DNA of 64,000 nt from Allobosea sp. AAP35 (GCF_001295925.1 NZ_LJHQ01000056.1:1-64000); one strand, 5' to 3'; counted from the first letter of the stretch, positions 1 to 9,734 are shown. Notes: a model not told the origin generated them from the letters alone. Numbers and translations are program-made.

Positions 1-12
1 GGGGGGGGGGGG
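1..12. other. Poly-G run at the edge
   Basis: Twelve consecutive G open the window, and the GlnE reading frame runs into them as a Gly/Pro run that does not resemble GlnE. This looks like a contig-end or two-colour-chemistry artefact rather than genomic sequence; it cannot be settled from the window alone. Confidence 0.6.
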
Positions 13-1886
13 AGCCGACGACGCTGCGGATGCGGCGGGTGAGCGCGTCGCAATCCAGCGCGGCCTGGCCGAAGGCGGGATCGATGACGCCGTCGAGAAC
101 ATGGGGATGGATTTCCGCGACCTTGGCCAGGCGCGGGGCGCTGCCGAGGATTTCGGCAAACAGCGTCAGCAGCGAGGCCTGCGAGCGCAGCAGCGTCAGG
201 AGTTCGACCGCCGCCGGCATCCGCACGAAGGCGTTGTCGAGATGAGCCAGCGCGCCGTCAGGGTCGGCGGTGCGGCCCAGCGCAACCAGCAGCGCCGGCG
301 TCAGCTCGGTCAGGACCTCGCGAGCGCGCGTGCTGGTCACGGCGGCGCGGCGGCCGAAATGCCAACCGCGGACCGTCTCTGCCGCGATCTTCGGCGCGCG
401 AAAGCCGAGCTTCTGCAACGTCTCCAGCGTGTCGGGATCGAGCTCGACACCGGTGAAGCTCAGTGTCCCGGCCTCGCTGGCAAGGCTCGGCCCCTCCTCG
501 AACAGCAGCGCGTAATGCCCCTCGACGCGCCGGGCATGCGCGGTCAGCGCCCTTCCGAACGCTGCGGTGGACGGATAGCCGCAAAACCGGGCGAAGGCCT
601 CCAGGTCGGCGGCCGGTTTGGGCAGCGTTTGCGTCTGCTCGTCATGGCGCATCTGCAGGCGATGCTCGATGGTGCGCAGCCAGCGATAGGATTCCGCCAG
701 TTCGTCGCGCGCCTGCGGCGTGATCCAGCCCTCACTGGTCAGTTCGGCGAGCATCTCGATCGTGCGCGGGCCGCGCAGCGTCGTGCGCCGGCCGCCGAAG
801 ACCAGCTGCTGCGTCTGCACGAAGAATTCGATCTCGCGGATGCCGCCGCGCCCAAGCTTCACATTGTGGCCGGCGAGCGCGATGGTCTCGTGGCCCTTTA
901 CGGTCTGGATCTGCCGCTTCATCGCGTGGATGTCGGCAATCGCCGCGAAATCGAAATATTTGCGCCAGATGAAGGGGGCGAGATCCTTCAGAAAGCGCTG
1001 GCCAAGCGCGAGATCGCCCGCGACGGGCCGCGCCTTGATCATCGCCGCGCGTTCCCAGTTCTGGCCCACCGTCTCGTAATAGGCATAGGCCGAGGGCAAG
1101 GGCACGGCGACATGGGTCGAGGCGGGGTCCGGCCGCAGGCGCAGATCGACGCGGAAGACATAGCCGTCGGGCGTACGCTCCTGGATGATGCGTGCGATGG
1201 ACTGCGTGAGCTTGACGTAGAAACTCGTCGGCTCGGCGACACCGGCCACTTCCGCAACCTCCGGATCGAAGAAGACGACGATGTCGATGTCGGAGGAGTA
1301 GTTCAGCTCGGCCGCGCCATGCTTGCCGAGCGCGAGCACGACGAGGCCCGAGCCCTCCCCCGGTGCGGCCGGGTTCGGCAGGCGGATGCGCCCGAGATCG
1401 GCCGCCTGGCGCAGGACATGCTCGCTGGCGAGTTTCACCGCCATGTCGGCGGTCGCCGTCAAAGCGGCCGTCACCGTCTCGACGCTCCAGACGCCGCCGA
1501 TATCGGCCAGCGCGATCAGGAGCGCCATGGTCCGCCGGAACCGGCGCAGCAGGCGCATCAGCTCGGCGGTTTCGGTGGCGGCCACTCCCCGCTCCTCGAT
1601 GTCGGCGAGCAGGGCGTCGCGATGGTCCTCGGGGGCTTGCGTCAGGCAGGCGAACAGGGCGGCGGGGTCCTGCCGCATGATCTGGGTCAGGAAGGGCGCA
1701 TGGGCGACGATGCCGGCCACAAGGGCGAGCGAGCGCGGATGCTCGGCAAAATGCGCGGCCAGTGACTGGGCGGCCGCCTCGTCATGGAGGCGTTCGATCA
1801 GGTCTTTGGCGATGATGCTTCCGGCGCGGGCCCGGGCTGGAAGCACCGGCGCCGCATCCAGCCTGTCACAGAGTCGCCCCGTCATG
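1..1886 (-). CDS. glnE: Bifunctional glutamine synthetase adenylyltransferase/adenylyl-removing enzyme GlnE (partial, 3' end missing)
   Basis: GlnE adds AMP to, and removes it from, glutamine synthetase in response to PII, so it tunes nitrogen assimilation in the cytoplasm. About 628 codons are open to the window edge; the C-terminal part (second catalytic half) lies outside. The N-terminal adenylyl-removing nucleotidyltransferase domain is visible, with the motif ALGKHGAAELNYSSDIDIVVFF (G..ELNY.SD.D) at about residues 180-200, followed by RVDLRLRPDP, the LKDLAPFIWRKYFDF segment and GRGGIREIEFFVQTQQL. The ATG at 1886 has an AGGGGG Shine-Dalgarno 7 nt upstream and lies 10 nt after the histidine kinase stop, suggesting co-transcription. 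The last residues next to the poly-G run are unreliable. Confidence 0.95.
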
Positions 1887-1896
1887 TCTGTTCCCC

Positions 1897-3441
1897 CTAG
1901 AGGGAGGGCAGGCCAACAGGGTTTTGCGCGGCTGTCGAGCGCGGACGTGCCGGCGCCGCCGCCATGTCCACAGGCATGTCCATCGATCTGGCGGCAGTGA
2001 CGCGGGCCGATGCGTCGAGGATCGCGGTCTGGGTCGCCGGCAGGGCGATGACCACGCGCAGGCCCGGCGCATTGTCCTCCAGCCGCAATTGCCCGCCATG
2101 CAGCCGCACGACGCCTGCGGCGAGCGAGAGCCCCAGGCCGAAGCCCGGCTTGCTGCGGCTGGCATCGAGGCGGACGAAACGGTCGAGCACGCGGGCGCGA
2201 TCCGCCTCGGGAATGCCGGGGCCATGGTCGGCAACGCTCAGCAGAACCTCGCCATCGCCCTGCCGCGCCGAGACGAGGACGACCGCCTGGCCGCCCTCCG
2301 CCGGCTGGCCATATTTCAGCGCGTTGTCGATCAGGTTGGCCAGCGCCTGGCCGATCAGCTCGCGATTGCCCGCGACCCGCAGGCCGGGTTCGACCTGCGT
2401 GACCAGCGACAACCCGGCCTCTTCCGCCAGCGGCTCATAGAGTTCGGCCATGCCGGAGACGATCTCGGAGAGGTCGAGCGTGTCCATGCTGTCCTGGATG
2501 CGGCCTGTCTCGAGCCTGGCGATCATCAGCAGCGCGTTGAAGACGCGGATCAGGTTGTCGGCCTCGTCGATCGAGCCATCGAGCGCGGCACGCAGCTCAT
2601 CGGGCGATTTCGCCGTGCGCAGGGCTTCCTCGGCCCGATTGCGCAGCCGCGTCAGCGGCGTCTTGAGGTCGTGGGCGACATTGTCGGACACTTGCTGCAT
2701 GCCGGCCATGAGCTCGCCGATCCGCTCCAGCATGGCGTTGAGATTGAGCGCCAGCCGATCGAGTTCGTCTCCGGTGCCGGAGATGGCGAGGCGGCCCTTC
2801 AGGTCGCCGGCCATGATCGACTGGGCGGTGCCGGTCATGTCGTCGATGCGCTTGAGCACGCGCCGCGCCACGAACCAGCTCGCGAAACAGCCGAGCACGA
2901 AGACCAGCAGCAGGGACCAGCCCGCCGCGCGGCGGATGACGATGCCGAGCCGCTCGCGCTCCTCGAGATCGCGGCCGACCAGCAGGCGGAAGCCGTTCGG
3001 CAGCATGAAGATGCGCACGATGGCGCGGCTCGGCCGGTCGACCGATTCGCTGGAGCGGGCATATTCGATCTCGGTCTCGCCGGGGCGATCGAGGGTGCCC
3101 GGCGGCAACGCCTCGACATTGCCGGCAATGCGCTCTCCCACCGGGGTGGTCACCAGATAAAGCGAGGCGCCCGGCGCGCGCGAGCGGCGCTCGATGACGT
3201 TGACGAGCCGCCTGATGCCGCCGAGCCGCTGCTGTTCGGCCAAACCCTGGATCTCGGCATCGATCGTGGAACGGATCTGGTCGTCGAGCAGGCGCTTGGC
3301 GTTCCAGGCGACATAGCCGAGCAGTAGACCGGCAAACAGCGCGAAGACGACGAGATAGATCGCCGTCAGCTTGAAGGCCGTCGTGCGGAACAGGTTGGGC
3401 AGGAAGCGCTGCACCTGTCGCGGCGCGTCCACAGCCGCCAT
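1897..3441 (-). CDS. Sensor histidine kinase (HAMP/HisKA/HATPase)
   Basis: Inner-membrane sensor kinase of about 514 residues. A transmembrane helix lies at about residues 24-44, then a periplasmic region to about 170, a second helix at about 173-192, a HAMP linker, and HisKA with the H-box NVAHDLKTPLTRLRNR (His257 is the likely phospho-acceptor). The HATPase_c domain has N (LANLIDNALKYG), G1 (DHGPGIPE) and G2 (GFGLGLSL) boxes. It follows the response regulator by one base (TGA-G-ATG) and precedes glnE by 10 nt. An in-frame GTG at 3459 would start inside the regulator; the ATG at 3441 is preferred, though neither has a good ribosome site. The signal is unknown. Its position beside degP suggests an envelope or metal cue (inference). 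Confidence 0.88.
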   Translation of the reverse strand: MAAVDAPRQVQRFLPNLFRTTAFKLTAIYLVVFALFAGLLLGYVAWNAKRLLDDQIRSTIDAEIQGLAEQQRLGGIRRLVNVIERRSRAPGASLYLVTTPVGERIAGNVEALPPGTLDRPGETEIEYARSSESVDRPSRAIVRIFMLPNGFRLLVGRDLEERERLGIVIRRAAGWSLLLVFVLGCFASWFVARRVLKRIDDMTGTAQSIMAGDLKGRLAISGTGDELDRLALNLNAMLERIGELMAGMQQVSDNVAHDLKTPLTRLRNRAEEALRTAKSPDELRAALDGSIDEADNLIRVFNALLMIARLETGRIQDSMDTLDLSEIVSGMAELYEPLAEEAGLSLVTQVEPGLRVAGNRELIGQALANLIDNALKYGQPAEGGQAVVLVSARQGDGEVLLSVADHGPGIPEADRARVLDRFVRLDASRSKPGFGLGLSLAAGVVRLHGGQLRLEDNAPGLRVVIALPATQTAILDASARVTAARSMDMPVDMAAAPARPRSTAAQNPVGLPSL

Positions 3442-3442
3442 C

Positions 3443-4126
3443 TCAGCGCGCCGCGTCACGGACCATGTATCCCGCGCCGCGGATCGTGTGGATCATCGGA
3501 TGCTCGAAGCCCTTGTCGACCTTGGCGCGCAGGCGGCTGACATGCACGTCGATGACATTGGTCTGGGGATCGAAATGATAATCCCAGACGTTTTCCAGAA
3601 GCATGGTGCGGGTCACCACCTGGCCGGCATGCTTCATCAGATATTCGAGCAGGCGGAATTCGCGCGGCTGGAGCAGGATCTCGGTAGCGCCCCGGGTCAC
3701 GCGGTGGGCCAGACGATCGAGGTCGAGATCGCCGACGCGATAGCTTGTCGGCTCGGAGGCCGGCGCCCCACGGCGGCGGGCCAGAACCTCGACCCGGGCG
3801 AGCAATTCGGAAAACGCGTAGGGCTTGGGCAGGTAATCGTCGCCGCCGGCGCGCAGGCCCTTCACGCGGTCGTCGACCTGCGCCAGGGCGGACAGGATCA
3901 AGGCCGGCGTCGCGTCCTTCTGCTCGCGCAGCGAGCGGATCAGCGAGAGGCCGTCGAGGCGCGGCAGCATGCGGTCGACGACGAGGACGTCGTAGCCGCC
4001 GCCCTCGGCCATCGCATAGCCTTCGAGCCCGTCTCCGGCATGGTCGGCGACATGGCCGGCCTCGCGGAAAGCCTTGGTCAGATAGGCCGCAGCCTCGGCA
4101 TCATCTTCAACGATCAGGAGTCGCAT
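3443..4126 (-). CDS. OmpR/PhoB-family response regulator
   Basis: DNA-binding response regulator of 227 residues. The receiver domain occupies residues 1-115, with the acidic pair EDD at 7-9, phospho-acceptor Asp51 (VVDRMLPRLDG) and the conserved KP (YLPKPYAF). A winged-helix Trans_reg_C domain follows, with a recognition segment resembling NVIDVHVSRLRAKVDKG and the closing IRGAGYMVRD. It is cotranscribed with the kinase (1-nt spacing). It lies downstream of degP but is separated from it by a strong terminator, so it probably has its own promoter in 4127-4303. Closest by appearance to the CusR/CpxR-type group, but the target is not identifiable here. Confidence 0.9.
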   Translation of the reverse strand: MRLLIVEDDAEAAAYLTKAFREAGHVADHAGDGLEGYAMAEGGGYDVLVVDRMLPRLDGLSLIRSLREQKDATPALILSALAQVDDRVKGLRAGGDDYLPKPYAFSELLARVEVLARRRGAPASEPTSYRVGDLDLDRLAHRVTRGATEILLQPREFRLLEYLMKHAGQVVTRTMLLENVWDYHFDPQTNVIDVHVSRLRAKVDKGFEHPMIHTIRGAGYMVRDAAR

Positions 4127-4151
4127 GAGCTAACCCTAGCCCAGAAAACAC

Positions 4152-4189
4152 AAAAACGGCAGGCCGGACGATACGCATCCGGCCTGCCG
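4152..4189 (-). terminator. Rho-independent terminator after degP
   Basis: A perfect 12-bp inverted repeat (CGGCAGGCCGGA at 4157-4168 and TCCGGCCTGCCG at 4178-4189, 9-nt loop) is followed on the minus strand by five T residues and a further T-rich stretch. That is the textbook layout for ending the degP transcript before the response regulator gene. Confidence 0.85.
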
Positions 4190-4202
4190 CGGTGAAGGCT
4201 GG

Positions 4203-4236
4203 TCTCCCGGCGCGGGGGCGACTGACTGCCGGGAGA
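4203..4236. repeat. Inverted repeat between degP and the response regulator
   Basis: A perfect 9-bp inverted repeat, TCTCCCGGC (4203-4211) and GCCGGGAGA (4228-4236). It has no T tract, so it is more likely an mRNA-stabilising or pause hairpin than a terminator. It is the middle one of three hairpins in this 177-bp gap. Confidence 0.6.
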
Positions 4237-4254
4237 ACACGCGCCTTGCCTTGT

Positions 4255-4288
4255 CCGTGACGCCGACCCTGTAGGGGCGGCGTCACGG
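4255..4288. repeat. Inverted repeat directly after degP
   Basis: Arms CCGTGACGCCGACCC (4255-4269) and GGGGCGGCGTCACGG (4274-4288) pair over 15 bp with one mismatch around a 4-nt loop. It starts 16 bp past the degP stop and has no T tract. It probably protects the 3' end of the degP mRNA (inference). Confidence 0.6.
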
Positions 4289-4303
4289 TGATGGCTTTCA
4301 AGA

Positions 4304-5482
4304 TCACGCAGCCGGCTGACGGCCGACCTCGAAGCTGATCTCGCGCTCCTTGCCATCGCGCCAGACCGTGATCTTGGCCTTGGAGCCCGGCGCATAGGTC
4401 GCGATCTTGCGCGAGAGGTCGCGCGCATCCTTGATCTTCTCGCCATCGACCGAGAGGATCGTATCGCCGCGGCGGATACCGGCCCTGGCGGCGGGGCCAT
4501 CCTTCTCGGCGGCGGCGACGAGAGCGCCATGAGCCTCCTTGAGGCCGATCGCATCGGCGACCTCGCTGGTCACCGGCTGGATCTGGACGCCGATGAAGCC
4601 GCGCGAGACCCGCCCGTCCTTCTTGAGGGCCGCGACGACCTGCTCGACCGTCGAGGCGGGAATCGCGAAGGCGATGCCGACATTGCCGCCCGAGGGCGAG
4701 AAGATCGCGGTGTTGACACCCACGACTTGACCCTGCTGGTTGAAGGTCGGCCCGCCGGAATTGCCGCGGTTCACCGCCGCGTCGATCTGGAGGAAGTCGT
4801 CATAGGGGCCCGAGCCGATGTCGCGCCCCTGCGCCGAGACGATGCCGGCCGTGACCGTGCCGCCGAGGCCGAAGGGATTGCCGACCGCCAGCACCCAATC
4901 GCCGATGCGCGGCTTGCTGGTGGACAGCTGAACGAAGGGGTAGCTGCCGCTCTCGGTGACCTTGAGCAAAGCGAGATCGGTGCGCGGATCGGTGCCGATG
5001 ACCTTGGCGTTCAGGGTCTTGCCGTCATCGGTGACGAGCTGGACCTCGGAGGCCTTGTCGACGACGTGGTTGTTGGTCACGACATAGCCGTCCTGGCTGA
5101 TGAAGAAGCCCGAGCCCTGCGACATGCCCTGGCGGGGCTGGGGCCGGCCGGGATTCATGCCGCGCGGCGCCTGCTGCTCGAAGAAGCGGCGCAGGCCGGG
5201 CGGCAGGTCGTCAAGATTGCCCTGGCCGTCGTCGGAGGCGGCGGCGGTCTGCGTGACGCGCACCGAGACAACGGCCGGCTTGGCCTTCTCGACCATGTCG
5301 GCGAAGGACGGAAGCTGGTTCTGGACGCCCGAGAGCTGGATCGGCTGGGCAAAGGCGGGGTGGTCGAACTTCAGCGCGCCGTCGGCAAGGCCGGCCGCCA
5401 GGCCGATGCCGAGGGTGGCCGCGCCGGCCAGAAGGGCGCCGCGCTTCAGGATGGAGCGTGAGGGGGTGGTGTTGGTCGTCAT
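4304..5482 (-). CDS. degP: Periplasmic serine protease, Do/DegP family
   Basis: Envelope-stress protease/chaperone that degrades misfolded periplasmic proteins. The 392 residues begin with a signal or anchor sequence (Arg/Lys then a hydrophobic stretch at about 15-34, ending near AFAQ). The trypsin-like domain has the triad His139 (NNHVVD), Asp169 (TDLALLKV) and Ser242 (GNSGGP). A single PDZ domain covers about 295-385 (GFIGVQIQPV, GIRRGDTILSVDG). Only one PDZ is present, whereas classic DegP has two, so it is nearer DegS in layout while keeping a DegP-like Q-linker. The start has GAGG 8 nt upstream. A short hairpin (GCAGGG/CCCTGC, 5505-5520) sits in the presumed 5' UTR. Placement next to the cytochrome c maturation genes is the rhizobial cycHJKL-degP arrangement. 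Confidence 0.95.
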   Translation of the reverse strand: MTTNTTPSRSILKRGALLAGAATLGIGLAAGLADGALKFDHPAFAQPIQLSGVQNQLPSFADMVEKAKPAVVSVRVTQTAAASDDGQGNLDDLPPGLRRFFEQQAPRGMNPGRPQPRQGMSQGSGFFISQDGYVVTNNHVVDKASEVQLVTDDGKTLNAKVIGTDPRTDLALLKVTESGSYPFVQLSTSKPRIGDWVLAVGNPFGLGGTVTAGIVSAQGRDIGSGPYDDFLQIDAAVNRGNSGGPTFNQQGQVVGVNTAIFSPSGGNVGIAFAIPASTVEQVVAALKKDGRVSRGFIGVQIQPVTSEVADAIGLKEAHGALVAAAEKDGPAARAGIRRGDTILSVDGEKIKDARDLSRKIATYAPGSKAKITVWRDGKEREISFEVGRQPAA

Positions 5483-5619
5483 GGCGAAAACCTCGAATGC
5501 GTCGGCAGGGCCTTCCCTGCTCGTACGAGGACCATGACGGGCAGCGCGTTACGCCGATTTCGCCCGAAGATGACGTTTTCGTAAGGTAACGAATTATGTC
5601 TGCGTCGGCAGGTTGCGGT

Positions 5620-6096
5620 TCAGGGAACCTCGTCGCCGAGCAGGCGCGCCACGCGTCGGCGTTCCTCGTCCGACAGCGGCGCGGCACTCGCGGGTTCCGC
5701 CATCGCCCTGCCCCGGCGCCACATGAAGCCCAGCGCCGCCAGCAGGATCAGGAAGGGCGAGCCCCAGAGCAGCGCGGTCCTGACGTCGAAGGGCGGCCGC
5801 AGCAGGACGAAATCGCCATAGCGGGCGACGACGAAATCGCGCACGCCGCTGTCGCTGTCGCCGGCGACGAGCCGCTCGCGCACGAGCACGCGCAAATCCT
5901 TGGCAAGCGGGGCGTCGGAATCGTCGATCGACTGGTTCTGGCAGACCAGGCAGCGCAGTTCCGAGGAGATTGCCCGGGCGCGCTGCTCCATCGCCGGATC
6001 GGGCAGGATTTCGCCGGGCTGAACGGCGAAGGACGGACCGGCCAAGACGCCGAGCAGGACGGCGAAAGCCAGGCGGCGAAGGACGGCTCGACGCAT
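5620..6096 (-). CDS. ccmH: Cytochrome c maturation protein CcmH/CycL
   Basis: Membrane-anchored thiol-disulfide protein that keeps the CXXCH motif of apocytochrome c reduced and works with CcmF and CcmI in haem ligation. It has 158 residues: signal peptide at about 1-24, the signature LRCLVCQNQSIDDSDA with the redox pair Cys49-Cys52, and one transmembrane helix at about 108-125. The ATG at 6096 is chosen because GGAG lies 8 nt upstream; it starts 5 nt after the ccmF stop. It is the last gene of the ccmIEFH operon. An open frame extending far upstream in this register is only the out-of-frame shadow of ccmF. Confidence 0.95.
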   Translation of the reverse strand: MRRAVLRRLAFAVLLGVLAGPSFAVQPGEILPDPAMEQRARAISSELRCLVCQNQSIDDSDAPLAKDLRVLVRERLVAGDSDSGVRDFVVARYGDFVLLRPPFDVRTALLWGSPFLILLAALGFMWRRGRAMAEPASAAPLSDEERRRVARLLGDEVP

Positions 6097-6101
6097 CGCG
6101 A

Positions 6102-8087
6102 TCACTCCGCCGGCTGCACGGCGACGGGTTGCGCCGTCGCGCTGCGACGCGGCGCCGCCAGGCGGAAGCGCCTGTCGGTCAAGGACAGCGCGCCGCCCAG
6201 CGACATCACGATGGCCCCGATCCAGATCAGCAGGATCAGCGGCTTGTCGTAGAGCCGCACAGCGATGGCGCCGTCGCCCTGCGGTTCGCCCAGCGCGATA
6301 TAGGCCTGGCTCAGGCCGTCGGTGCGAATGCCGGCTTCCGTCGTCGGCATGGCGCGGGCGGTGTAGATGCGCTTTCCGGCCTCGACCGGCGCCAGTTCGC
6401 GGCTGCCGGAGAAGATCTGGAAGCGGGCCACCTCGGCGGTGAAGTTCGGGCCCTTCCGAGGCTGGATCGATTCCAGCACGACCGTGTAGCGGCCGCTGGT
6501 GAGGCGCTCGCCGGGCTTCAGCACGCCGATGCCCTCCGTGCTCCAGGCCGTCGCGGCGATGCCGATCACGCTCAGGCCGACGCCGGCATGAGCGAGCGCG
6601 GTGCCCCAGGCCGAGCGCGGCAGACCCTTGGCCCGCGAGAGGACCGCCGACCAGCCGCTGGCGCGCGTCACGATGCGCTCCCCCAGATCGAAGAGCGCTC
6701 CCAGGACAAGGAATATGCCGAGCCCGATGCCAAGCGGCGCCAGCACGGGACCGCCCCATGTCATCGCGATCGTTGCCAGCGCGACCAGAAGCGCCAGACC
6801 AAAGGCCGCGGCATTGCGCTGCGCCGCGCCGAGCAGATCGCCACGCTTCCAGGCCATCGACTGCCCGAGTGGCAGCACCAGCAGCAGCGGTACCAGCACG
6901 GGAATGAAGGTCGCGTTGAAGAAGGGCGGGCCAACCGAGATCTTGGCGCCGGTCACCATCTCCAGCACCAGCGGATAGAGCGTGCCGATGAAGACCGTGG
7001 CGCAGGCGGTGGCGATGAAGACGTTGTTGACGACGAGCGCACCCTCCCGCGACACCGGCGCGAACAGGCCGCCCTGCCGCAAGAGCGGCGCGCGCCAGGC
7101 GAACAGGGCGAGCGAGCCGCCGACGAAGAACACCAGGATCATCAGGATGAAGAGGCCGCGCGCCGGGTCGGTCGCGAAGGAGTGCACCGAGGTCAGAACG
7201 CCGGAGCGAACGATGAAGGTGCCCAGCAGCGAGAGCGAGAAGGTCAGGATCGCGAGCAGGATCGTCCAGACCTTCAACGCGTCGCGCTTCTCCATCACCA
7301 CGGTGGAGTGGATCAGCGCGGTGCCGGCCAGCCAGGGCATCAGCGAGGCATTCTCGACCGGATCCCAGAACCACCAGCCGCCCCAGCCGAGTTCGTAATA
7401 GGCCCAGTAGGAGCCCATCGCGATGCCGAGCGTCAGGAAGACCCAGGCGAGCAGCGTCCAGGGCCGCACGGCCCGCGCCCAGACGGCATCGATGCGCCCG
7501 TCGATCAGCGCCGCGACGGCAAAGGCATAGGTGATCGAGAAGCCGACATAGCCGACATAGAGAAGCGGCGGATGGATCGCGAGGCCGAGATCCTGCAGGA
7601 TCGGGTTGAGATCCTGCCCGTCCGCAGGGGCCGGGAACACCCGCCGGAACGGGTTGGAGGTCAGAAGCGTGAAGGCGAGGAACGCAACCGTCACCATGCC
7701 CTGGGCGGCCAGCGTCCCGGCGCGCAGCCTGACCGGCAAGGACCGGCGCGACAGGGCCACGAGCGCGCCAAACAGCGTCAGGATCAGCACCCAGAGCAGC
7801 ATCGAGCCCTCATGGTTGCCCCAGACGGAGGTCAGCTTGTAGATCAGCGGCTGCGTCGAATGCGAGTTCGCGGCAACGTTCTCGACCGAGAAGTCGGAAC
7901 GCACATAGGAGACGACCAGCGCGGCGAAGGACAACGCGACCAGCAAGAAGCAGGCGATGGCAGCCGATGATCCGACGCCGGCCAGGGCCCGGTCATGGCG
8001 GGCAACGCCCCAAAGCGGGACGACCGACTGCACCACGGCGACGCCGAGCGCGAGCGCGAGTGCGAAATGGCCAATCTCGACGATCAT
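6102..8087 (-). CDS. ccmF: Haem lyase subunit CcmF/CycK
   Basis: Polytopic inner-membrane component of the holocytochrome c synthetase; it receives haem from CcmE and attaches it to apocytochrome c in the periplasm. The protein has 661 residues, the usual size, with many hydrophobic helices and the WWD haem-handling domain (GWGGWWFWDPVENASLMPWL, about residues 233-252). The start at ATG 8087 is supported by GAGG 6 nt upstream and by MIVEIGHFALALALG, the expected CcmF N-terminus. A longer frame would begin inside ccmE. It lies 7 nt after ccmE and 5 nt before ccmH. Confidence 0.97.
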   Translation of the reverse strand: MIVEIGHFALALALGVAVVQSVVPLWGVARHDRALAGVGSSAAIACFLLVALSFAALVVSYVRSDFSVENVAANSHSTQPLIYKLTSVWGNHEGSMLLWVLILTLFGALVALSRRSLPVRLRAGTLAAQGMVTVAFLAFTLLTSNPFRRVFPAPADGQDLNPILQDLGLAIHPPLLYVGYVGFSITYAFAVAALIDGRIDAVWARAVRPWTLLAWVFLTLGIAMGSYWAYYELGWGGWWFWDPVENASLMPWLAGTALIHSTVVMEKRDALKVWTILLAILTFSLSLLGTFIVRSGVLTSVHSFATDPARGLFILMILVFFVGGSLALFAWRAPLLRQGGLFAPVSREGALVVNNVFIATACATVFIGTLYPLVLEMVTGAKISVGPPFFNATFIPVLVPLLLVLPLGQSMAWKRGDLLGAAQRNAAAFGLALLVALATIAMTWGGPVLAPLGIGLGIFLVLGALFDLGERIVTRASGWSAVLSRAKGLPRSAWGTALAHAGVGLSVIGIAATAWSTEGIGVLKPGERLTSGRYTVVLESIQPRKGPNFTAEVARFQIFSGSRELAPVEAGKRIYTARAMPTTEAGIRTDGLSQAYIALGEPQGDGAIAVRLYDKPLILLIWIGAIVMSLGGALSLTDRRFRLAAPRRSATAQPVAVQPAE

Positions 8088-8094
8088 GAGTGCC

Positions 8095-8634
8095 TCACTG
8101 CGTCGCCTGCGGCGCTGGCTTGGCCTGCGGCGCGGAGGCGCCGGCATCGCCGGGCTGCCAATGGCCCTGCTTTTTCAACGTGTCGGCGACTTCGCGCGGC
8201 ATATAGGTCTCATCATGCTTGGCCAGGATCGAATCGGCGCGGAACTGGTCGCCCCCCTGGAACACGCCTTCGGTCACGACGCCCTGCCCTTCGCGAAACA
8301 GGTCCGGCAGCAGTCCGTCATAGGTGACCTTCATCACGGTGCGGCTGTCGGTGATCGAGAAGACGATTCGCTGACCAGGGCCGCGCACGACCGAGCCCTG
8401 CTCCACCAACCCGCCGAGCCGCATGCGCGTGCCCGGTGTCACGCCCTTCTCGGCAATCTCGGTGGGACCGTAGAAAAACACGATCGTGTCGCGCAGCGCA
8501 AAGAGCACCAGCCCCGCCGCCAGACACAGCACGCCACCGGCGGCGCCGATTAGCACCAGCCGCCGCTGCTTGCGCGTGAAACGACGCTTGGTGACGACGT
8601 GCCGCGCGGGCTCGACAGGCTCGGCGGCGCTCAT
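8095..8634 (-). CDS. ccmE: Haem chaperone CcmE/CycJ
   Basis: Periplasmic haem chaperone that holds haem covalently and passes it to CcmF. The 179 residues comprise a cytoplasmic basic N-terminus, one anchor helix at about 26-46, and an OB-fold domain with the haem-binding motif [10 protein letters not shown] (His140 the covalent ligand, Tyr144 the axial one). The tail is Ala/Pro/Gln-rich. Its ATG overlaps the ccmI stop (ATGA), a sign of coupled translation. Confidence 0.97.
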   Translation of the reverse strand: MSAAEPVEPARHVVTKRRFTRKQRRLVLIGAAGGVLCLAAGLVLFALRDTIVFFYGPTEIAEKGVTPGTRMRLGGLVEQGSVVRGPGQRIVFSITDSRTVMKVTYDGLLPDLFREGQGVVTEGVFQGGDQFRADSILAKHDETYMPREVADTLKKQGHWQPGDAGASAPQAKPAPQATQ

Positions 8635-9734
8635 GGCGCGGTCTCCCTGAGGGCAAGTTCAACGGCGAGCGCGTCGAGCGCGGCCAGGGCAGCGGCGTCC
8701 TGAGACAGGCGTTCACGGGCGGTGGCGAGTGCGGTGCGCGCCGCCGACTTGTCGCCGAGAACGGTCTGGGAGCGGATGAGACGCGTCCATTCAGGTAACG
8801 TGCCGCCGCCGGCCTTCAGCCGTTCGGCGAGCCCATCGACCATGGCGCGGACCGCAACCTGCTGCTCGGCCGGCGGAAGCGCCGCGAGGTCGCCTCCCGA
8901 GGCCTCGGCCTCCAGCCGCGCCAGACGCTGGCGGACAGTCATGCTCCAGGGCGCGTCGGCGGCTGCATCGGCCAGCAGCGTGCGCAGCGCGGCGATTGCC
9001 CCTTGCACATCACCATCCTGTTCCTTGCCGATGGCGAGAAAGAAGCGGGCGCGGGCATTGCTCGGATCGAGCCGAACCGCCTCGACCAGGCTTTCGCGCG
9101 CCGCCGCCGTGACGACGCCGCCGGCGGCCAGCGTGCGAGCCTCACCGAGACCAGCCACCGTTTCGGAGCTTGTCGCGCCATGGCGGATCGCCGAGGCGAA
9201 GGCATTCGCTGCCTCATCGTAGCGACCCTGGCGTAGGTAGACGGGCGCAATCACCGACCAGCCCTTGCCATCGGACGGGTTGTTGGCGAGATGGGTCTCG
9301 ATGCGCGTCAACGCCAAGGCAAAATCCTGCTGAGACGGATCGGCCTGGAGACGCGCCGCCAGCGGCTGGTCGGGCTGTCCAGGCGAGCCATAGGCGCCGT
9401 AAACGAGCAACGCCAGCAGCGGCACGCAGGACAAGGCCAGCGCCGAACTCGCTCGGCGGCGGCGCAGCGAGGATTCCGTCTCGCCCGCCGGATCAGCCTG
9501 CTCGCCGGATGCGCGCAACAGGCGACGCGCCGCTTCGGCGCGGGCCGCCTCGGCTTCGGTGGGGGCGATCAGACGGCGCGCCAGATCGCGCTCGATCTCG
9601 CCAAGCTGAGCGCGATAGAGGCTTGTCGCATCGGCGACATCGGCAAAGGCGGTCATTCCGCTACGGCTGAGTGGCCACAGCAGGGAAAAGACCGCCGCCC
9701 CCGTCATGACTGCGAAGATGATCCAGATCAGCAT
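8631..9734 (-). CDS. ccmI: Cytochrome c biogenesis protein CcmI/CycH
   Basis: Apocytochrome c chaperone of the haem ligation complex. The protein has 367 residues with two transmembrane helices (about 1-20 and 98-116) separated by a cytoplasmic loop, then a periplasmic domain with TPR-like repeats ([29 protein letters not shown] and [20 protein letters not shown] are clear). It is the first gene of the ccm operon; 74 bp separate it from feuQ, and the operon promoter is presumably in 9735-9808 or further upstream. Confidence 0.94.
   Translation of the reverse strand: MLIWIIFAVMTGAAVFSLLWPLSRSGMTAFADVADATSLYRAQLGEIERDLARRLIAPTEAEAARAEAARRLLRASGEQADPAGETESSLRRRRASSALALSCVPLLALLVYGAYGSPGQPDQPLAARLQADPSQQDFALALTRIETHLANNPSDGKGWSVIAPVYLRQGRYDEAANAFASAIRHGATSSETVAGLGEARTLAAGGVVTAAARESLVEAVRLDPSNARARFFLAIGKEQDGDVQGAIAALRTLLADAAADAPWSMTVRQRLARLEAEASGGDLAALPPAEQQVAVRAMVDGLAERLKAGGGTLPEWTRLIRSQTVLGDKSAARTALATARERLSQDAAALAALDALAVELALRETAP

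Noticed and set aside
101..3327. Long plus-strand frames opposite glnE and the histidine kinase
   Set aside because: Composition is Arg/Gly/Ala-rich without domains, and the minus strand holds clear conserved proteins over the whole stretch.
5620..7374. 584-codon minus frame
   Set aside because: It fuses the real ccmH to an out-of-frame part of ccmF; ccmH starts at 6096.
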